From assembly GCF_023617245.1 (NCBI RefSeq), contig NZ_CP067396.1:2232001-2296000 (forward strand): DNA of 64,000 nucleotides, given 5' to 3'. Position 1 is the stretch's first letter. Every line of letters starts with the position of its first letter. The stretch is from Lysobacter enzymogenes (GTDB taxonomy: Bacteria; Pseudomonadota; Gammaproteobacteria; Xanthomonadales; Xanthomonadaceae). Position numbers and translations under genes: made by a program. Shown in pieces: positions 51,512-61,157 of the stretch. The notes beneath the pieces were generated by a model, which searched no databases, was not told the DNA's origin, and saw only the letters and a program-made list of their open reading frames with translations.

Positions 51512-54500
51512 GGGCCGTCTCCCCGACCAGGATGCCGCGCGCCAGCGCCGCGTTCTTCTCGATGTAGTCGGCGTCGAGCATGTCGGCGTGCTTGCCGTAG
51601 CCGCGGAACACCTGGCTGCGGGTCAGCGAACTGCCATGCCAGGTGCCGCGCTGGCCGGTGCCGTAGAACACCAGCTTGTCCTCGTCGGAGATCACGCTGA
51701 CGGGGGCGGCGATGGTGCCCAGGTTCGGGGTCTGGCTGCAAAAGCGGATGTAGTCGCGCGCCTGCTCCAGGGTGTCGTGGGCGAGCAGGTCCGAGCCGGT
51801 GTGCTTGCGCAGGTGCTCGGTCAGCTCGTGCTCGAAAGCCTCGAAGTGCTCGTTGCCCAGCTCGAAGGATTCCGGGATGCGGTAGGAATCCATGATGACC
51901 ACGTTCGGCACTTCGCGGCCGCGGCGCTCCAGTTCCTTGGCCACTTCGAAAGCGAGGTTGCCGCCGAGCGAGTAGCCGAACAGGGTGCAATGGCCCTCGG
52001 CGTGGATGCCTTCGATCAGGTCGGCGTAGCGCGCGACCTTGTCGTCGCCGAGCAGGTAGTTGAACGAAACGAACTCGTACTCCGGCAGATGCACCGCGAG
52101 CTGGCGGTAGACCAGGCCGTGGCCGCCGGCCGGCGGGAAGCAGAAGATGGTCTGCTCGTGCCCGCGCCCGGCGTTGAAGCGCAGGTAGGGCTGCGCGCCT
52201 GCGACCCGGCCCAGGCTGATCGCCTCCACCGTCTTGGCCATGCCGTGCAGGGTGGTGAGCTTGAACAGCTGGCTCACCGCGATGGCGATGTTGAACTCGC
52301 TTTGCAGGTTGTAGATCAGTTCGATCAGCTTGATCGAACTGCCGCCGACCTCGAAGAAATCGTCGTGCAGGCCGACCTGCTGCAGGCCCAGCAACTGCTT
52401 CCAGTGTTCGGCCATGCGCGTCTCGAACAGGGTCTGCGGCGGCTCGAACGCGGCCTCGGCGGCGTTGGCGTCCGGCGCCGGCAGCGCGGCGAGGTCGACC
52501 TTGCCGTTGCCCGACAGCGGCAGCGCGTCGAGCTGCACGTACTGCGAGGGGATCATGAAGGTCGGCAGGTACTGCGCCAGATGCTCGCGCAGCGCGCGCC
52601 AGTTCAGGGTCGCGCCGGCTTCGGCGGCGACGCAGTAAGCGCACAGCGAGGCCTCGCCGCGCGCGTCCTCGCGCACGGTCAGCACCGCCTGGGCGATCTC
52701 CGGCCACGCCGCCAGCTGCGACTCGATCTCGCCGATCTCGACGCGATGGCCGCGCACCTTGACCTGGCCGTCGGCGCGGCCGATCAGCTGGACCTGGCCG
52801 TCGCCGCTCCAGCGCGCCAGGTCGCCGGTGCGGTAGACCCGCACCATCGCGCCGTCGGCGCCCAGCGGCAGTTCGCCGAAGCGCTGCGCGGTCTGTTCCT
52901 CGTCGTCGACGTAGCCGGCGCAGACGCCGCCGCCGCCGATCCACAGCTCGCCGGCCACGCCCGCCGGCACCGGCTGGCGGCGCTCGTCGAGGATGTACAG
53001 CGCGGTGTTCGGGAACGGCCGCCCGATCGGCACCATGCGGCTGCCTTCCAGCTCGGCGGCGTCGCCCTCGAAGTAGGTGCTGTCGATGGTCGCTTCGCTG
53101 AGGCCGTAGGAGTTGATCGTGCGCGTGTGCGGCCCGGCCAGCGCGCGCAGGCGCCGGTATTCCTCGACCTTCCACACGTCCGAGCCGACCACCAGCAGGC
53201 GCATGAAGTCCAGGCGCTCGCCTTCGCGTTCGCAGTAGTCCATCACCCCGCGCACCACCGCCGGCACGAATTCGGCGGCGTCGATCTTTTCCTCGACCAT
53301 CGCCCGGTACAGGCGCTGGGTGTTGAACAGCAGCTCGCGCGTCACCGGCACCAGGGTCTTGCCCGCGCACAGCGCGCGGGCGAAGTCGCCGGCGAACACG
53401 TCGAAGGAGAAGCTGGCCATCTGCAGGTGGGCGTGGGTCTGGTCCAGCGCGTACTCGCGCTCCCAGCCGGCGTAGGCCGAGGCCCAGTTGGCGTGGGTGA
53501 CGCGCACCGCCTTGGGCTTGCCGGTCGAGCCGGAGGTGTAGATCACGTAGGCGGTATCGGTCGGCGCCGGCGCGAACTCCAGCGGCGATGCGTCGGTGTC
53601 GGCGTCGGCGATCAGCTGCAGTTCGTCCGGCGTGAGCACGTCGCCGTCCCAACCGGCCAGGCGTTCGCGCCGTTCTTCGTCGATCACCGCCAACTTCGCG
53701 CCGGCGTGGCCGGCCATGTAGGCCAGGCGCTCGGCCGGGTAGTCCGGGTCCAGCGGCAGGTAGGCGCCGCCGGCCTTGAGCACGGCGAGCAGGGCGACGA
53801 TGAGCTCGGGCGACTTGTCCAGGCACAGCGCGACCACCGAGCCGCTGCCGACGCCGAGTTCGCGCAGCTTGCGCGCGAGCCGGTTGGAGCGGCGCTCCAG
53901 TTCGCCGTAGTTGAGCCGGCGGGTGTCGCCGCGTTCGCTCGGCACCGCCACCGCCAGCGCGTCCGGGTGGGCCCGGGCGGCGCGCGAGATCAGCGTCGGC
54001 ACCGGCACGTCGGCGGCGACGCGGTCGTCGGCGCCGCTCCAGCGGCCGAGCACGTCGCGGCGCTCGTCCGCGTCGAGCAATTGCAGCTCGGCGATCGACG
54101 CCTGCGCCGGCAGCCGGGTCAGGCCGTCGAGCAGGTTGACGTAGTGCGCGGCCAGCCGCTGCACGGTCTGCGCATGGAACAGGTCGGTGTTGTACTTGAA
54201 CACGCAGTGGAAGCGGCCGTCGGCTTCGTCCTCGTAGGCCGACAGGGTCAGGTCGAACTGGCCTTCCTCTTCCGGCAGCTCGATGTACTCCAGCCGGTAG
54301 CCGTACTTCTCGGTCGCGACCTTGTGCGCGAGCAGGATGAACATCGCCTGGAACACCGCCGAGCGGCTCGGATCGTGCTGCAGGCCGAGCTTCTCGACCA
54401 GCAGCACGAACGGGTATTCCTGGTTGTCCAGGCCGTTGAGCACGGTGCGCTGAACCTGCGCGATCAGCTCGGCCACGCTGGGCTGCGCGCTCAGGTCCAC

Positions 54501-57500
54501 GTGCAGCGGCAGCGGGTTGACGAAGTAGCCGTAGACCTGGGCGAACTCCTCCTGGGTGCGGCCCATCACCGGGCTGCCGACGATCACGTCGTCCTGGCCG
54601 GTGTAGCGCTGCAGCAGCACGTAGTAGGCCGCCATCAGCACCATGAACACGGTCGCGCCGCGCTCGCGCGCCAGGGTGTGGATGCGCGCGCTGAGCTCGC
54701 GGTCGAGGACGAAGAATTCCGAGGCGCCGTTGTGGGTCTGCACCACCGGGCGCGGCTTGTCGGTCGGCAGCGCCAGGATCGGCACCTGCGCCGGCAGGTG
54801 CGACTTCCAGTACTCGAGCATCTTCGCCGCCTCGCGCGAGGCCAGGAATTTGCTCTGCCAGTTGTAGAAGTCCAGGTAGCGCGCGCGCACCGGCGCCAGT
54901 TCGACCTTCTCCTTGCGCCGCAGGCCCTCGTAGATCGCCAGCAGCTCTTCGATGAAGGTGAAGGTGGAGATCGCATCGGAGATGATGTGATGCACCGCCT
55001 TCATGATCACCCAGCGGTCCTTGCCGCGCTTGAACAGGCGGAAGCGCACCAGCGGGTCGTGTTCCAGGTCGTAGGGCTTGCGGTACTCGCGGATGATCTG
55101 CTGGTAGATCTCGTCCCAGGGCTTGTCCTGCACGTCGAACAGGGCGAGGTCCGCCTCGCTGTGCGGACGGATCACCTGCACCGCCTGGCCGCGGTCGAGC
55201 ACGAAGCTGGCGCGCAGGCTCGGGTGGCGCGCGATCAGCTCGCGCACCGCCTGGAACATCAGCTGCGGTTCCAGCTCGGTGCGCACCTCGACCGCGCCGC
55301 CGATGTTGTAGGCGAAGCCGTCGGGGTTGAGCTGCTTGAGGAACCACAGCGCGTTCTGGTTCTGGCTCAGCGGGTAGCGGGTCTCGTCGGCGTGGGCCTC
55401 GTACTGGGCCGCGCCGTCGCTGTCGCCTTCGGCCGAGACCAGCTCGACCAGGCCGGCGTGCAACTGTTCGGTCAGGGTGCCGATCGAGGAACTGCTCAGC
55501 AGGGTCACCACCGGCAACGCGACTTTCAGTTCGGTGTGGATGCGCGCGCGCAGTTCCATCGCCAGCAGCGAATCCAGGCCGAGCGCGTTGAGGCTGGCGT
55601 CGGCGTCGATCTGCTCGGGCTTGACCCGCATGACCTGGGCGATCAGGCCGTGGAAGCGTTCGCCCAGCAGGCTCCAGCGCGCCAGCGCGTCGGCGTCGCG
55701 GAAGGCCTCGACGAAGCTGCCGTGCTCGGCCGCGCCGCTGCCGGCGCCGAGCTTGGCCAGTTCCTCGATCAGCGGCGGCGGCGAGGAGTACCAGGCCATG
55801 AAGATCGGCCAGTCGACCACGGTCGCGACCAACAGCTGGGCGCGATCCTGGCCGATCACCCGTTCGAGCACGTCCATGCCGGCGTCCGGCGGCAGCGAGG
55901 ACATGCCGCGGCTGTTGCGATAATGCTCGATCAGGCCCAGTTCCTCGATCATGCCGGTCGCCCACGGGCCCCAGTCCACGGCGAGCGCGGGCAGGCCCTG
56001 GGCGCGGCGGTGGTGCGCGAGCGCATCCAGGAAGGCGTTGCCGGCGGCGTAGTTGGCCTGGCCGGCGGTGGTGACGATCGAGGCGATCGAGGCGAACAGC
56101 ACGAAGTGGTCGAGCGGCTGGTCGGCCAGGTGCTTGTGCAGCAGCCAGCCGCCGATGACCTTGGGCTCGTACACCGGATCGAAGCTGTCGCGCTGCATGT
56201 CGGCGAGCAGGGTGTCGCGCACCTGCCCGGCGAGGTGGAACGCGCCGCGGATCGGCGGCAGCTCGCGCTCGCGGTAATCGGCCAGCCAGCCGCGCAGCGC
56301 GCCTTCGTCGGTGATGTCGAGCTGGGCCAGGATGGGCTCGGCGCCGAGGCGTTCGAGTTCCTTGAGGAAGCGCACGTTGCGGCCGACCGCGGTGTCCGGA
56401 TCGGTATCGCGCCACTGCGCGCGCGCCGGCAGCTTGCTGCGGCCGACCAGGATCAGCTTGCGCGCGCCGCGCTTGACCAGGGTGCGGCACAGCAACCGGC
56501 CCAGCGCGCCGAACGCGCCGGTGACCAGGTAGGCGCCGTCGCTGCGCAGGCGCAGCGGCAGCGGCTTGGTCAGGCCTTGCGCCGGCAGCAGCCGGCCGGT
56601 GTAGCGCTTGCCTTCGCGCAGGGCCACTTCGTCCTCGTCGCCGCGCAGCAGTTCGCTGCGCAGCAGCGCGGCTTCGGCGACGCGCTCGGCCGGGTCGTGG
56701 GCGTCGCGCAGCGGCAGGTCGATCAGCTTGCCGCGCTGGGCGATCAGTTCCTGGTACCACAGCACCCGGCCGATGCCCCAGGCCGGCGCGCCGAGCGGTT
56801 CGACCGCATCGCCGCGGTTCACCGCCTGGGTGCCGCGGGTGACGATGTGCAGCCGGCCGTGCGGGTGCGCCGCGGTCAGCGCCTGGGCCAGCGCGATCAG
56901 CGAATACGCGCCGCGGCTGTTGCCGTTCTGCAGCGCCGGGGTGTCGGCGGCGTCGACGCTGGGCTGGTCGAGGTTCCACAGGTGGACGATGCGGCCGAAG
57001 CGGCCGGCGCCGGATTTGTCGAGGTCGGCGAACAGGCGCAGCAGGTCCTTGGCCACGCCGGGCGCGACGCTGGACTCGTGCAGGTCCTTCTCCAGCTTGT
57101 AGCGCTTGCCCGGGCGCACCAGGTGCACGCGCTCGCCGCGGTCGGCGGCCAGCGCGGCGAGTTCGTCGCCCAGGCCGTGCTCGTCGGCGAAGATCAGCCA
57201 GCCTTCGCTTTCGCCGGCCTGCGGCGGGTTGGCCTCGTCTTCGGCGATCTCGTGCCAGTGGGTCTCGGCCAGCCAGCCGTCGATGGTCGGCAGGCCGACC
57301 TTGGCGCTGGCGTTCTCGACGTTGGCGGCGCGGAAGCCGGCGATCTTGCCCAGCGCGCGGCCGTCCTCGCCGTAGACCAGGATGTCGCCGATCAGCTCGT
57401 CGCCGCCGTCGTGGGTGATCTGCGCGTGCACCCACAGCGTGCGCTCGCCGATGGCCTCGCTGCGCACTTCCTGGATAGACAGCGGCAGGCGGATGCCGGT

Positions 57501-60500
57501 GCCGGCGTCGGCGCCGCGGCCGGTTTCCAGCGCGATCTGGCGCTGCAGGATCTGCGGGGTCAGCAGCGCCTGGAAGCAGGCGTCGAGCATGGCCGGGTGG
57601 AAGTGATGGTCGGCGGCGCCGCCGAGCAGCTGTTCGGTCGGCACGATCTTGGCGAGCGCTTCGCCGTGGCCGATCCAGACTTCCTCGATGCCCTGGAACG
57701 CCGGGCCGTAGTGGTAGCCCATCTCGCCGAGCTGCTGGTAGCAGGCCGCGCGCGCCAGGTACAGCGGGCTGCGTTCGCGCACCGCGCGCGCGTCCAGCGC
57801 CGGCGCGGCGCGGCGGCCCTGGCTGGCGCGCACGTTGCCGGCGGCGTGGACGGTGCGCTCGCCGCCGTCGGCGGACAGGGTGGAGACGTTGAAGCCGGCG
57901 CCGTCGGAGGAGAACGACAACTGCGCGGTCACCGCCTCGGTGTCGGACAGGAACAGCGCCTTGCGCAGTTCGATGTCGGCGATCGCGGCGGTGCCGCCGC
58001 CGGTCATCGCCCGCACCGCCTGCGCCGCCATCTCGATGTAGCCGGCGGCGGGGAACAGCACGTTGCCCTGGATGCGGTGGTCCTGCAGATACGGCTGGTG
58101 CTCGGCGTCCAGGCGCGCTTCCCAGGTCGGCTCGGCGTTGGCCATGCGCCGGCCCAGCAGCGCGTGGTCGAGCTGGCCGAGGCGGATCTGCTCGACCGGA
58201 CGCGGTTCGACCCAGTAGCGGTCGCGCTTGAACGGATAGCGCGGCAGCGCGACCTGGCGGCCGCGCGGGTGCAGCGCCTGCCAGTCGATGGCGACGCCGA
58301 GGTTGTGCAGGGTCGCCAGCGAGGCGGCGAAGCGCGCCGCCTCGTCTTCCTGGCGCCGGATCGAGGGCACGCTGCGCGCGCTGGCGCCGCGCGCGGCGAA
58401 GCACTCGTTGATCGAGTGGCCGAGCACCGGATGCGGGCCGATCTCCAGGAACAGTTCGTAACCGTCGTCGGCCATCGTGTCGATGGCGGCGCGGAAGCCG
58501 ACGCTGTTGCGCACGTTCTCCCACCAGTACTGCGCGTCGAGCTCGTGGCCGGCGGCGATGCCGGGCTTGGCGGTCATGTACAGCGGCAGCTGCGCCGGGT
58601 GCGGCGCCAGGCCTTCGAGCGATTCCAGCAGTTCGTCCTTGATCAGGTCCATCTTGGCGCTGTGGTAGGGCACGCGCACGGTCAGGAACTTGGCGAACAA
58701 CTGCTCGGCCTGCAGCTGCGCGGCGACTTCGGCCAGCGCGTCCTGGTCGCCGGCCAGGGTCATCGCGCCGGGGCTGTTGACCGCGGCGATCGACACACGA
58801 TCGCCGTACGGCGCGATCCGGCGCAAAGCTTCGGCCTCGCTCAGGCTCACGGCGAGCATGCTGCCGGTGTCGACCAGGGTCTGCTGCAGGCGGCTGCGGT
58901 GCACGACCACGCGCACCGCCTGCTCCAGGGTGTAGACGCCGGCCTCGTAGAACGCGGCGACCTCGCCGGTGCTGTGGCCGACGATGGCGTCCGGCGTCAC
59001 CCCGCGCGCGCGCCACATCGCCGCCAATGCGATCTGCACGGCGAAGTTGGCCGGCTGCGCCAGCCAGGTGTCGCTCATCAGCGAGTCGGCTTCGGCGGCG
59101 CCCAAGTGTTCGATCAGCGACCAGTCGACGTGCTTGCGCAGCTCGGCGTCGCAGCGCTCGATCACCTCGCGGTAGATCGGCTCGCGCTCGAACAACTGCC
59201 GACCCATCGCCCACCACTGCGGGCCCATGCCGGTGAACACCCAGGCCAGCTTCGGCGCGGCGGCGCCGCGGCGGTCGTCGGCGAGCACCAGCGGGTGCGC
59301 TTCGCCGGCGGCCGCGGCGGCCAGCCGCTCGCGCAGGGTTTCGCGGCTGTCGTAGACCAGGGTCAGGCGCGATTCCAGGTGCTGGCGGCGATGGGCGAGG
59401 GTGTGGGCGAGGTCGTCGATCGACACCGCCTCGTCGCCTTCGCGGTCGAGTTCGCGCAGGATGCCGGCGGCCAGTTCCGGCAGCGCGGCGGGATCGCGCG
59501 CGGTCAGCGGCAGCAGGTTGTAGCCGCCGATGTCGAGCGCTTCGGCCTGGTCGGCGGCGGCGGTCGCGACGGCGCGCGCCGGCGCTTCCTCCAGCACCAC
59601 GTGCGCGTTGGTGCCGCCGAAGCCGAACGAGTTGACCGCGGCGCGCGCCGGGCCTTCATGCGCCGGCCACGGCGTCAGTTCGGTCGGGATCTTGTACGGC
59701 ATCGAGGCCAGGTCGATGTCCGGGTTCACCGTCTTGAGATTGATGTGCGGCGGAATCTGCTTGTGCTTGAGCGCCAGCGCGGTCTTGATCAGGCCGGCGA
59801 CGCCGGCGGCGGCCTCGGTATGGCCGATGTTGGTCTTGACCGAACCGACGAAGCATTCCGCGCCGGGCTCGCGGCCCTGCGCCAGCGCGCGGCCGAGCGC
59901 GCGGGCCTCGATCGGATCGCCGACCGGGGTCGAGGTGCCGTGCGCTTCCATGTACTGCAGGCTGCCCGGCGCGATCCCGGCTTCGCCGCACACGCGCTGG
60001 ATCAGCGCGACCTGGGCGTCGGGATTCGGCACGGTGATGCCGTTGCTGTGGCCGTCCTGGTTGACGCCGGTGGCCAGGATCACCGCGTGGATCGGATCGC
60101 CGTCGCGCAGCGCGTCCTCCAGCCGCTTGAGCGCGACGATGCCGACGCCCTCGGCGCGCACATAGCCGTTCGCCGATGCGTCGAAGGTGCGCGACTTGCC
60201 TTCCGGCGACAGGAACCCGCCCTTGGTCTCGGCGATGGTGTATTGCGGGGTCATGTGCAGCAGGGTGCCGCCGGCCAGGGCCAGGCTGGTCTCGCCGCGG
60301 CGCAGGCTGTGGCAGGCCAGGTGCACGGCGACCAGCGAGGAACTGCAGGCGGTGTCGATCGACAGGCTCGGGCCGCGGAAGTCGAAGCAGTACGAGATCC
60401 GGTTCGACGCCATCGTCATCATCGTGCCGGTGGCGGTGTGCGCGGCCAGGGTGTCGAAGCTCAGGTCGGCGAACTGGACGATCTTGTAGTCCAGGGTGAA

Positions 60501-60986
60501 CGCGCCGACGAACACGCCGATCTCCTGGCCGGCCAGTTCGCCGGGCTTCTGGCCGCCGTCTTCCAGCGCTTCCCAGGCCACTTCCAGCAGCTTGCGCTGC
60601 TGCGGGTCCATGTAGTCGGCCTCGCGCGGGCTGATGCCGAAGAACGCCGGATCGAATTCGTCGAAGCCGTCGATGTAGCCGCCGCGGCCGCCGACCAGGC
60701 GCCCGGGCTTGCTCTTGTCGCGGCTGCCGAGCGTGCGCACGTCGTAGCGGTTGAGCGGGGTGTCGGTGAGGCAGTCCTTGCCCTGGACCAGGTTCTGCCA
60801 GAACGCGCGGTAGTCGCTGGCGCCGCCGGGCAGGCGGCAGCCGATGCCGATGATGGCGATGCGGTCCTCCATCGCCACCGGGCCGCCGGTCTGGGCGACG
60901 CCGTCGGCGGCCGCGCGCGCGGCGGCGTCGTGGGCGTCGTGAGCGGAGGCTTCGCTGGAGGAAGGCTTCTTGCTGGAGTCCGTCAT
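51501..60986 (-). CDS. Hybrid iterative PKS-NRPS of polycyclic tetramate macrolactam biosynthesis (HSAF type)
   Basis: 3161 residues, one module of each kind. KS with active Cys214 (VDTACSSSLVAVH) and EAHGTSTPVGD; AT with Ser672 (VGHSTGEVAA); DH with His970 (DHRIQGNVLFPAAG) and Asp in HPAMLDACFQA; KR Rossmann at about 1489 (YLVTGAFGALGRLL) with Tyr at about 1642 (QANYAAGNAFLDA); ACP Ser1806 (LGLDSLLAMEL); C with HHIISDA at 1999-2005; A with YVIYTSGSTGKPKAV near 2486 and FSFDVFAGD; PCP Ser2884 (EVGGSSIKLIE); TE with Ser3006 (LFGYSLGGNLA) and His in GKHADMLD. No ER or methyltransferase is present. In HSAF the single PKS runs twice to give two polyene chains, joined to the two amines of ornithine; ornithine use here is inferred. 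ATG at 60986 is preceded by AAGGAA. Confidence 0.97.
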   Translation of the reverse strand: MTDSSKKPSSSEASAHDAHDAAARAAADGVAQTGGPVAMEDRIAIIGIGCRLPGGASDYRAFWQNLVQGKDCLTDTPLNRYDVRTLGSRDKSKPGRLVGGRGGYIDGFDEFDPAFFGISPREADYMDPQQRKLLEVAWEALEDGGQKPGELAGQEIGVFVGAFTLDYKIVQFADLSFDTLAAHTATGTMMTMASNRISYCFDFRGPSLSIDTACSSSLVAVHLACHSLRRGETSLALAGGTLLHMTPQYTIAETKGGFLSPEGKSRTFDASANGYVRAEGVGIVALKRLEDALRDGDPIHAVILATGVNQDGHSNGITVPNPDAQVALIQRVCGEAGIAPGSLQYMEAHGTSTPVGDPIEARALGRALAQGREPGAECFVGSVKTNIGHTEAAAGVAGLIKTALALKHKQIPPHINLKTVNPDIDLASMPYKIPTELTPWPAHEGPARAAVNSFGFGGTNAHVVLEEAPARAVATAAADQAEALDIGGYNLLPLTARDPAALPELAAGILRELDREGDEAVSIDDLAHTLAHRRQHLESRLTLVYDSRETLRERLAAAAAGEAHPLVLADDRRGAAAPKLAWVFTGMGPQWWAMGRQLFEREPIYREVIERCDAELRKHVDWSLIEHLGAAEADSLMSDTWLAQPANFAVQIALAAMWRARGVTPDAIVGHSTGEVAAFYEAGVYTLEQAVRVVVHRSRLQQTLVDTGSMLAVSLSEAEALRRIAPYGDRVSIAAVNSPGAMTLAGDQDALAEVAAQLQAEQLFAKFLTVRVPYHSAKMDLIKDELLESLEGLAPHPAQLPLYMTAKPGIAAGHELDAQYWWENVRNSVGFRAAIDTMADDGYELFLEIGPHPVLGHSINECFAARGASARSVPSIRRQEDEAARFAASLATLHNLGVAIDWQALHPRGRQVALPRYPFKRDRYWVEPRPVEQIRLGQLDHALLGRRMANAEPTWEARLDAEHQPYLQDHRIQGNVLFPAAGYIEMAAQAVRAMTGGGTAAIADIELRKALFLSDTEAVTAQLSFSSDGAGFNVSTLSADGGERTVHAAGNVRASQGRRAAPALDARAVRERSPLYLARAACYQQLGEMGYHYGPAFQGIEEVWIGHGEALAKIVPTEQLLGGAADHHFHPAMLDACFQALLTPQILQRQIALETGRGADAGTGIRLPLSIQEVRSEAIGERTLWVHAQITHDGGDELIGDILVYGEDGRALGKIAGFRAANVENASAKVGLPTIDGWLAETHWHEIAEDEANPPQAGESEGWLIFADEHGLGDELAALAADRGERVHLVRPGKRYKLEKDLHESSVAPGVAKDLLRLFADLDKSGAGRFGRIVHLWNLDQPSVDAADTPALQNGNSRGAYSLIALAQALTAAHPHGRLHIVTRGTQAVNRGDAVEPLGAPAWGIGRVLWYQELIAQRGKLIDLPLRDAHDPAERVAEAALLRSELLRGDEDEVALREGKRYTGRLLPAQGLTKPLPLRLRSDGAYLVTGAFGALGRLLCRTLVKRGARKLILVGRSKLPARAQWRDTDPDTAVGRNVRFLKELERLGAEPILAQLDITDEGALRGWLADYRERELPPIRGAFHLAGQVRDTLLADMQRDSFDPVYEPKVIGGWLLHKHLADQPLDHFVLFASIASIVTTAGQANYAAGNAFLDALAHHRRAQGLPALAVDWGPWATGMIEELGLIEHYRNSRGMSSLPPDAGMDVLERVIGQDRAQLLVATVVDWPIFMAWYSSPPPLIEELAKLGAGSGAAEHGSFVEAFRDADALARWSLLGERFHGLIAQVMRVKPEQIDADASLNALGLDSLLAMELRARIHTELKVALPVVTLLSSSSIGTLTEQLHAGLVELVSAEGDSDGAAQYEAHADETRYPLSQNQNALWFLKQLNPDGFAYNIGGAVEVRTELEPQLMFQAVRELIARHPSLRASFVLDRGQAVQVIRPHSEADLALFDVQDKPWDEIYQQIIREYRKPYDLEHDPLVRFRLFKRGKDRWVIMKAVHHIISDAISTFTFIEELLAIYEGLRRKEKVELAPVRARYLDFYNWQSKFLASREAAKMLEYWKSHLPAQVPILALPTDKPRPVVQTHNGASEFFVLDRELSARIHTLARERGATVFMVLMAAYYVLLQRYTGQDDVIVGSPVMGRTQEEFAQVYGYFVNPLPLHVDLSAQPSVAELIAQVQRTVLNGLDNQEYPFVLLVEKLGLQHDPSRSAVFQAMFILLAHKVATEKYGYRLEYIELPEEEGQFDLTLSAYEDEADGRFHCVFKYNTDLFHAQTVQRLAAHYVNLLDGLTRLPAQASIAELQLLDADERRDVLGRWSGADDRVAADVPVPTLISRAARAHPDALAVAVPSERGDTRRLNYGELERRSNRLARKLRELGVGSGSVVALCLDKSPELIVALLAVLKAGGAYLPLDPDYPAERLAYMAGHAGAKLAVIDEERRERLAGWDGDVLTPDELQLIADADTDASPLEFAPAPTDTAYVIYTSGSTGKPKAVRVTHANWASAYAGWEREYALDQTHAHLQMASFSFDVFAGDFARALCAGKTLVPVTRELLFNTQRLYRAMVEEKIDAAEFVPAVVRGVMDYCEREGERLDFMRLLVVGSDVWKVEEYRRLRALAGPHTRTINSYGLSEATIDSTYFEGDAAELEGSRMVPIGRPFPNTALYILDERRQPVPAGVAGELWIGGGGVCAGYVDDEEQTAQRFGELPLGADGAMVRVYRTGDLARWSGDGQVQLIGRADGQVKVRGHRVEIGEIESQLAAWPEIAQAVLTVREDARGEASLCAYCVAAEAGATLNWRALREHLAQYLPTFMIPSQYVQLDALPLSGNGKVDLAALPAPDANAAEAAFEPPQTLFETRMAEHWKQLLGLQQVGLHDDFFEVGGSSIKLIELIYNLQSEFNIAIAVSQLFKLTTLHGMAKTVEAISLGRVAGAQPYLRFNAGRGHEQTIFCFPPAGGHGLVYRQLAVHLPEYEFVSFNYLLGDDKVARYADLIEGIHAEGHCTLFGYSLGGNLAFEVAKELERRGREVPNVVIMDSYRIPESFELGNEHFEAFEHELTEHLRKHTGSDLLAHDTLEQARDYIRFCSQTPNLGTIAAPVSVISDEDKLVFYGTGQRGTWHGSSLTRSQVFRGYGKHADMLDADYIEKNAALARGILVGETAHVA

Positions 60987-61087
60987 GGTCGATTCCTTGG
61001 AGATGCGTCCACGCGCGAGCGCGGCGGGCCGTGTGATCGGGTCGTCGGGTCGTCTTAAGGGCGTCTTGCGGAGCGGTTCGGTGGAGC

Positions 61088-61105
61088 GCCGGAACGCGTT
61101 CCGGC
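61088..61105. promoter_or_regulatory. 18-bp perfect palindrome upstream of the PKS-NRPS gene
   Basis: gccggaacgcgttccggc, about 100-120 nt before the PKS-NRPS ATG and next to a 3 x 16-bp direct-repeat array. A perfect dyad of this length in a promoter is a typical dimeric-regulator site. GGAAC is shared with the direct repeats. Confidence 0.6.
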
Positions 61106-61108
61106 CGT

Positions 61109-61156
61109 GATCTGGAACAAACTGGTTCTGGAACAAACTGGATCTGAAACAAATCG
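61109..61156. promoter_or_regulatory. Three tandem 16-bp repeats (iteron-like) in the PKS-NRPS upstream region
   Basis: gatctggaacaaactg (61109-61124), gttctggaacaaactg (61125-61140) and gatctgaaacaaatcg (61141-61156), with a 16-bp period (1.5 helical turns). They fill the space right up to the hydroxylase stop codon at 61158-61160 and lie 123-170 nt before the PKS-NRPS start. They are AT-richer than the surroundings. They may be binding sites for a regulator of the biosynthetic operon. Confidence 0.65.
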
Positions 61157-61157
61157 G

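Noticed and set aside
51384..61058. Open frame of over 3200 codons on the plus strand opposite the PKS-NRPS gene
   Set aside because: It is the antisense shadow of a very high-GC gene. The minus strand carries complete KS, AT, DH, KR, C, A and TE motifs; the plus-strand translation is rich in Arg, Gln, Val and His with no domain.
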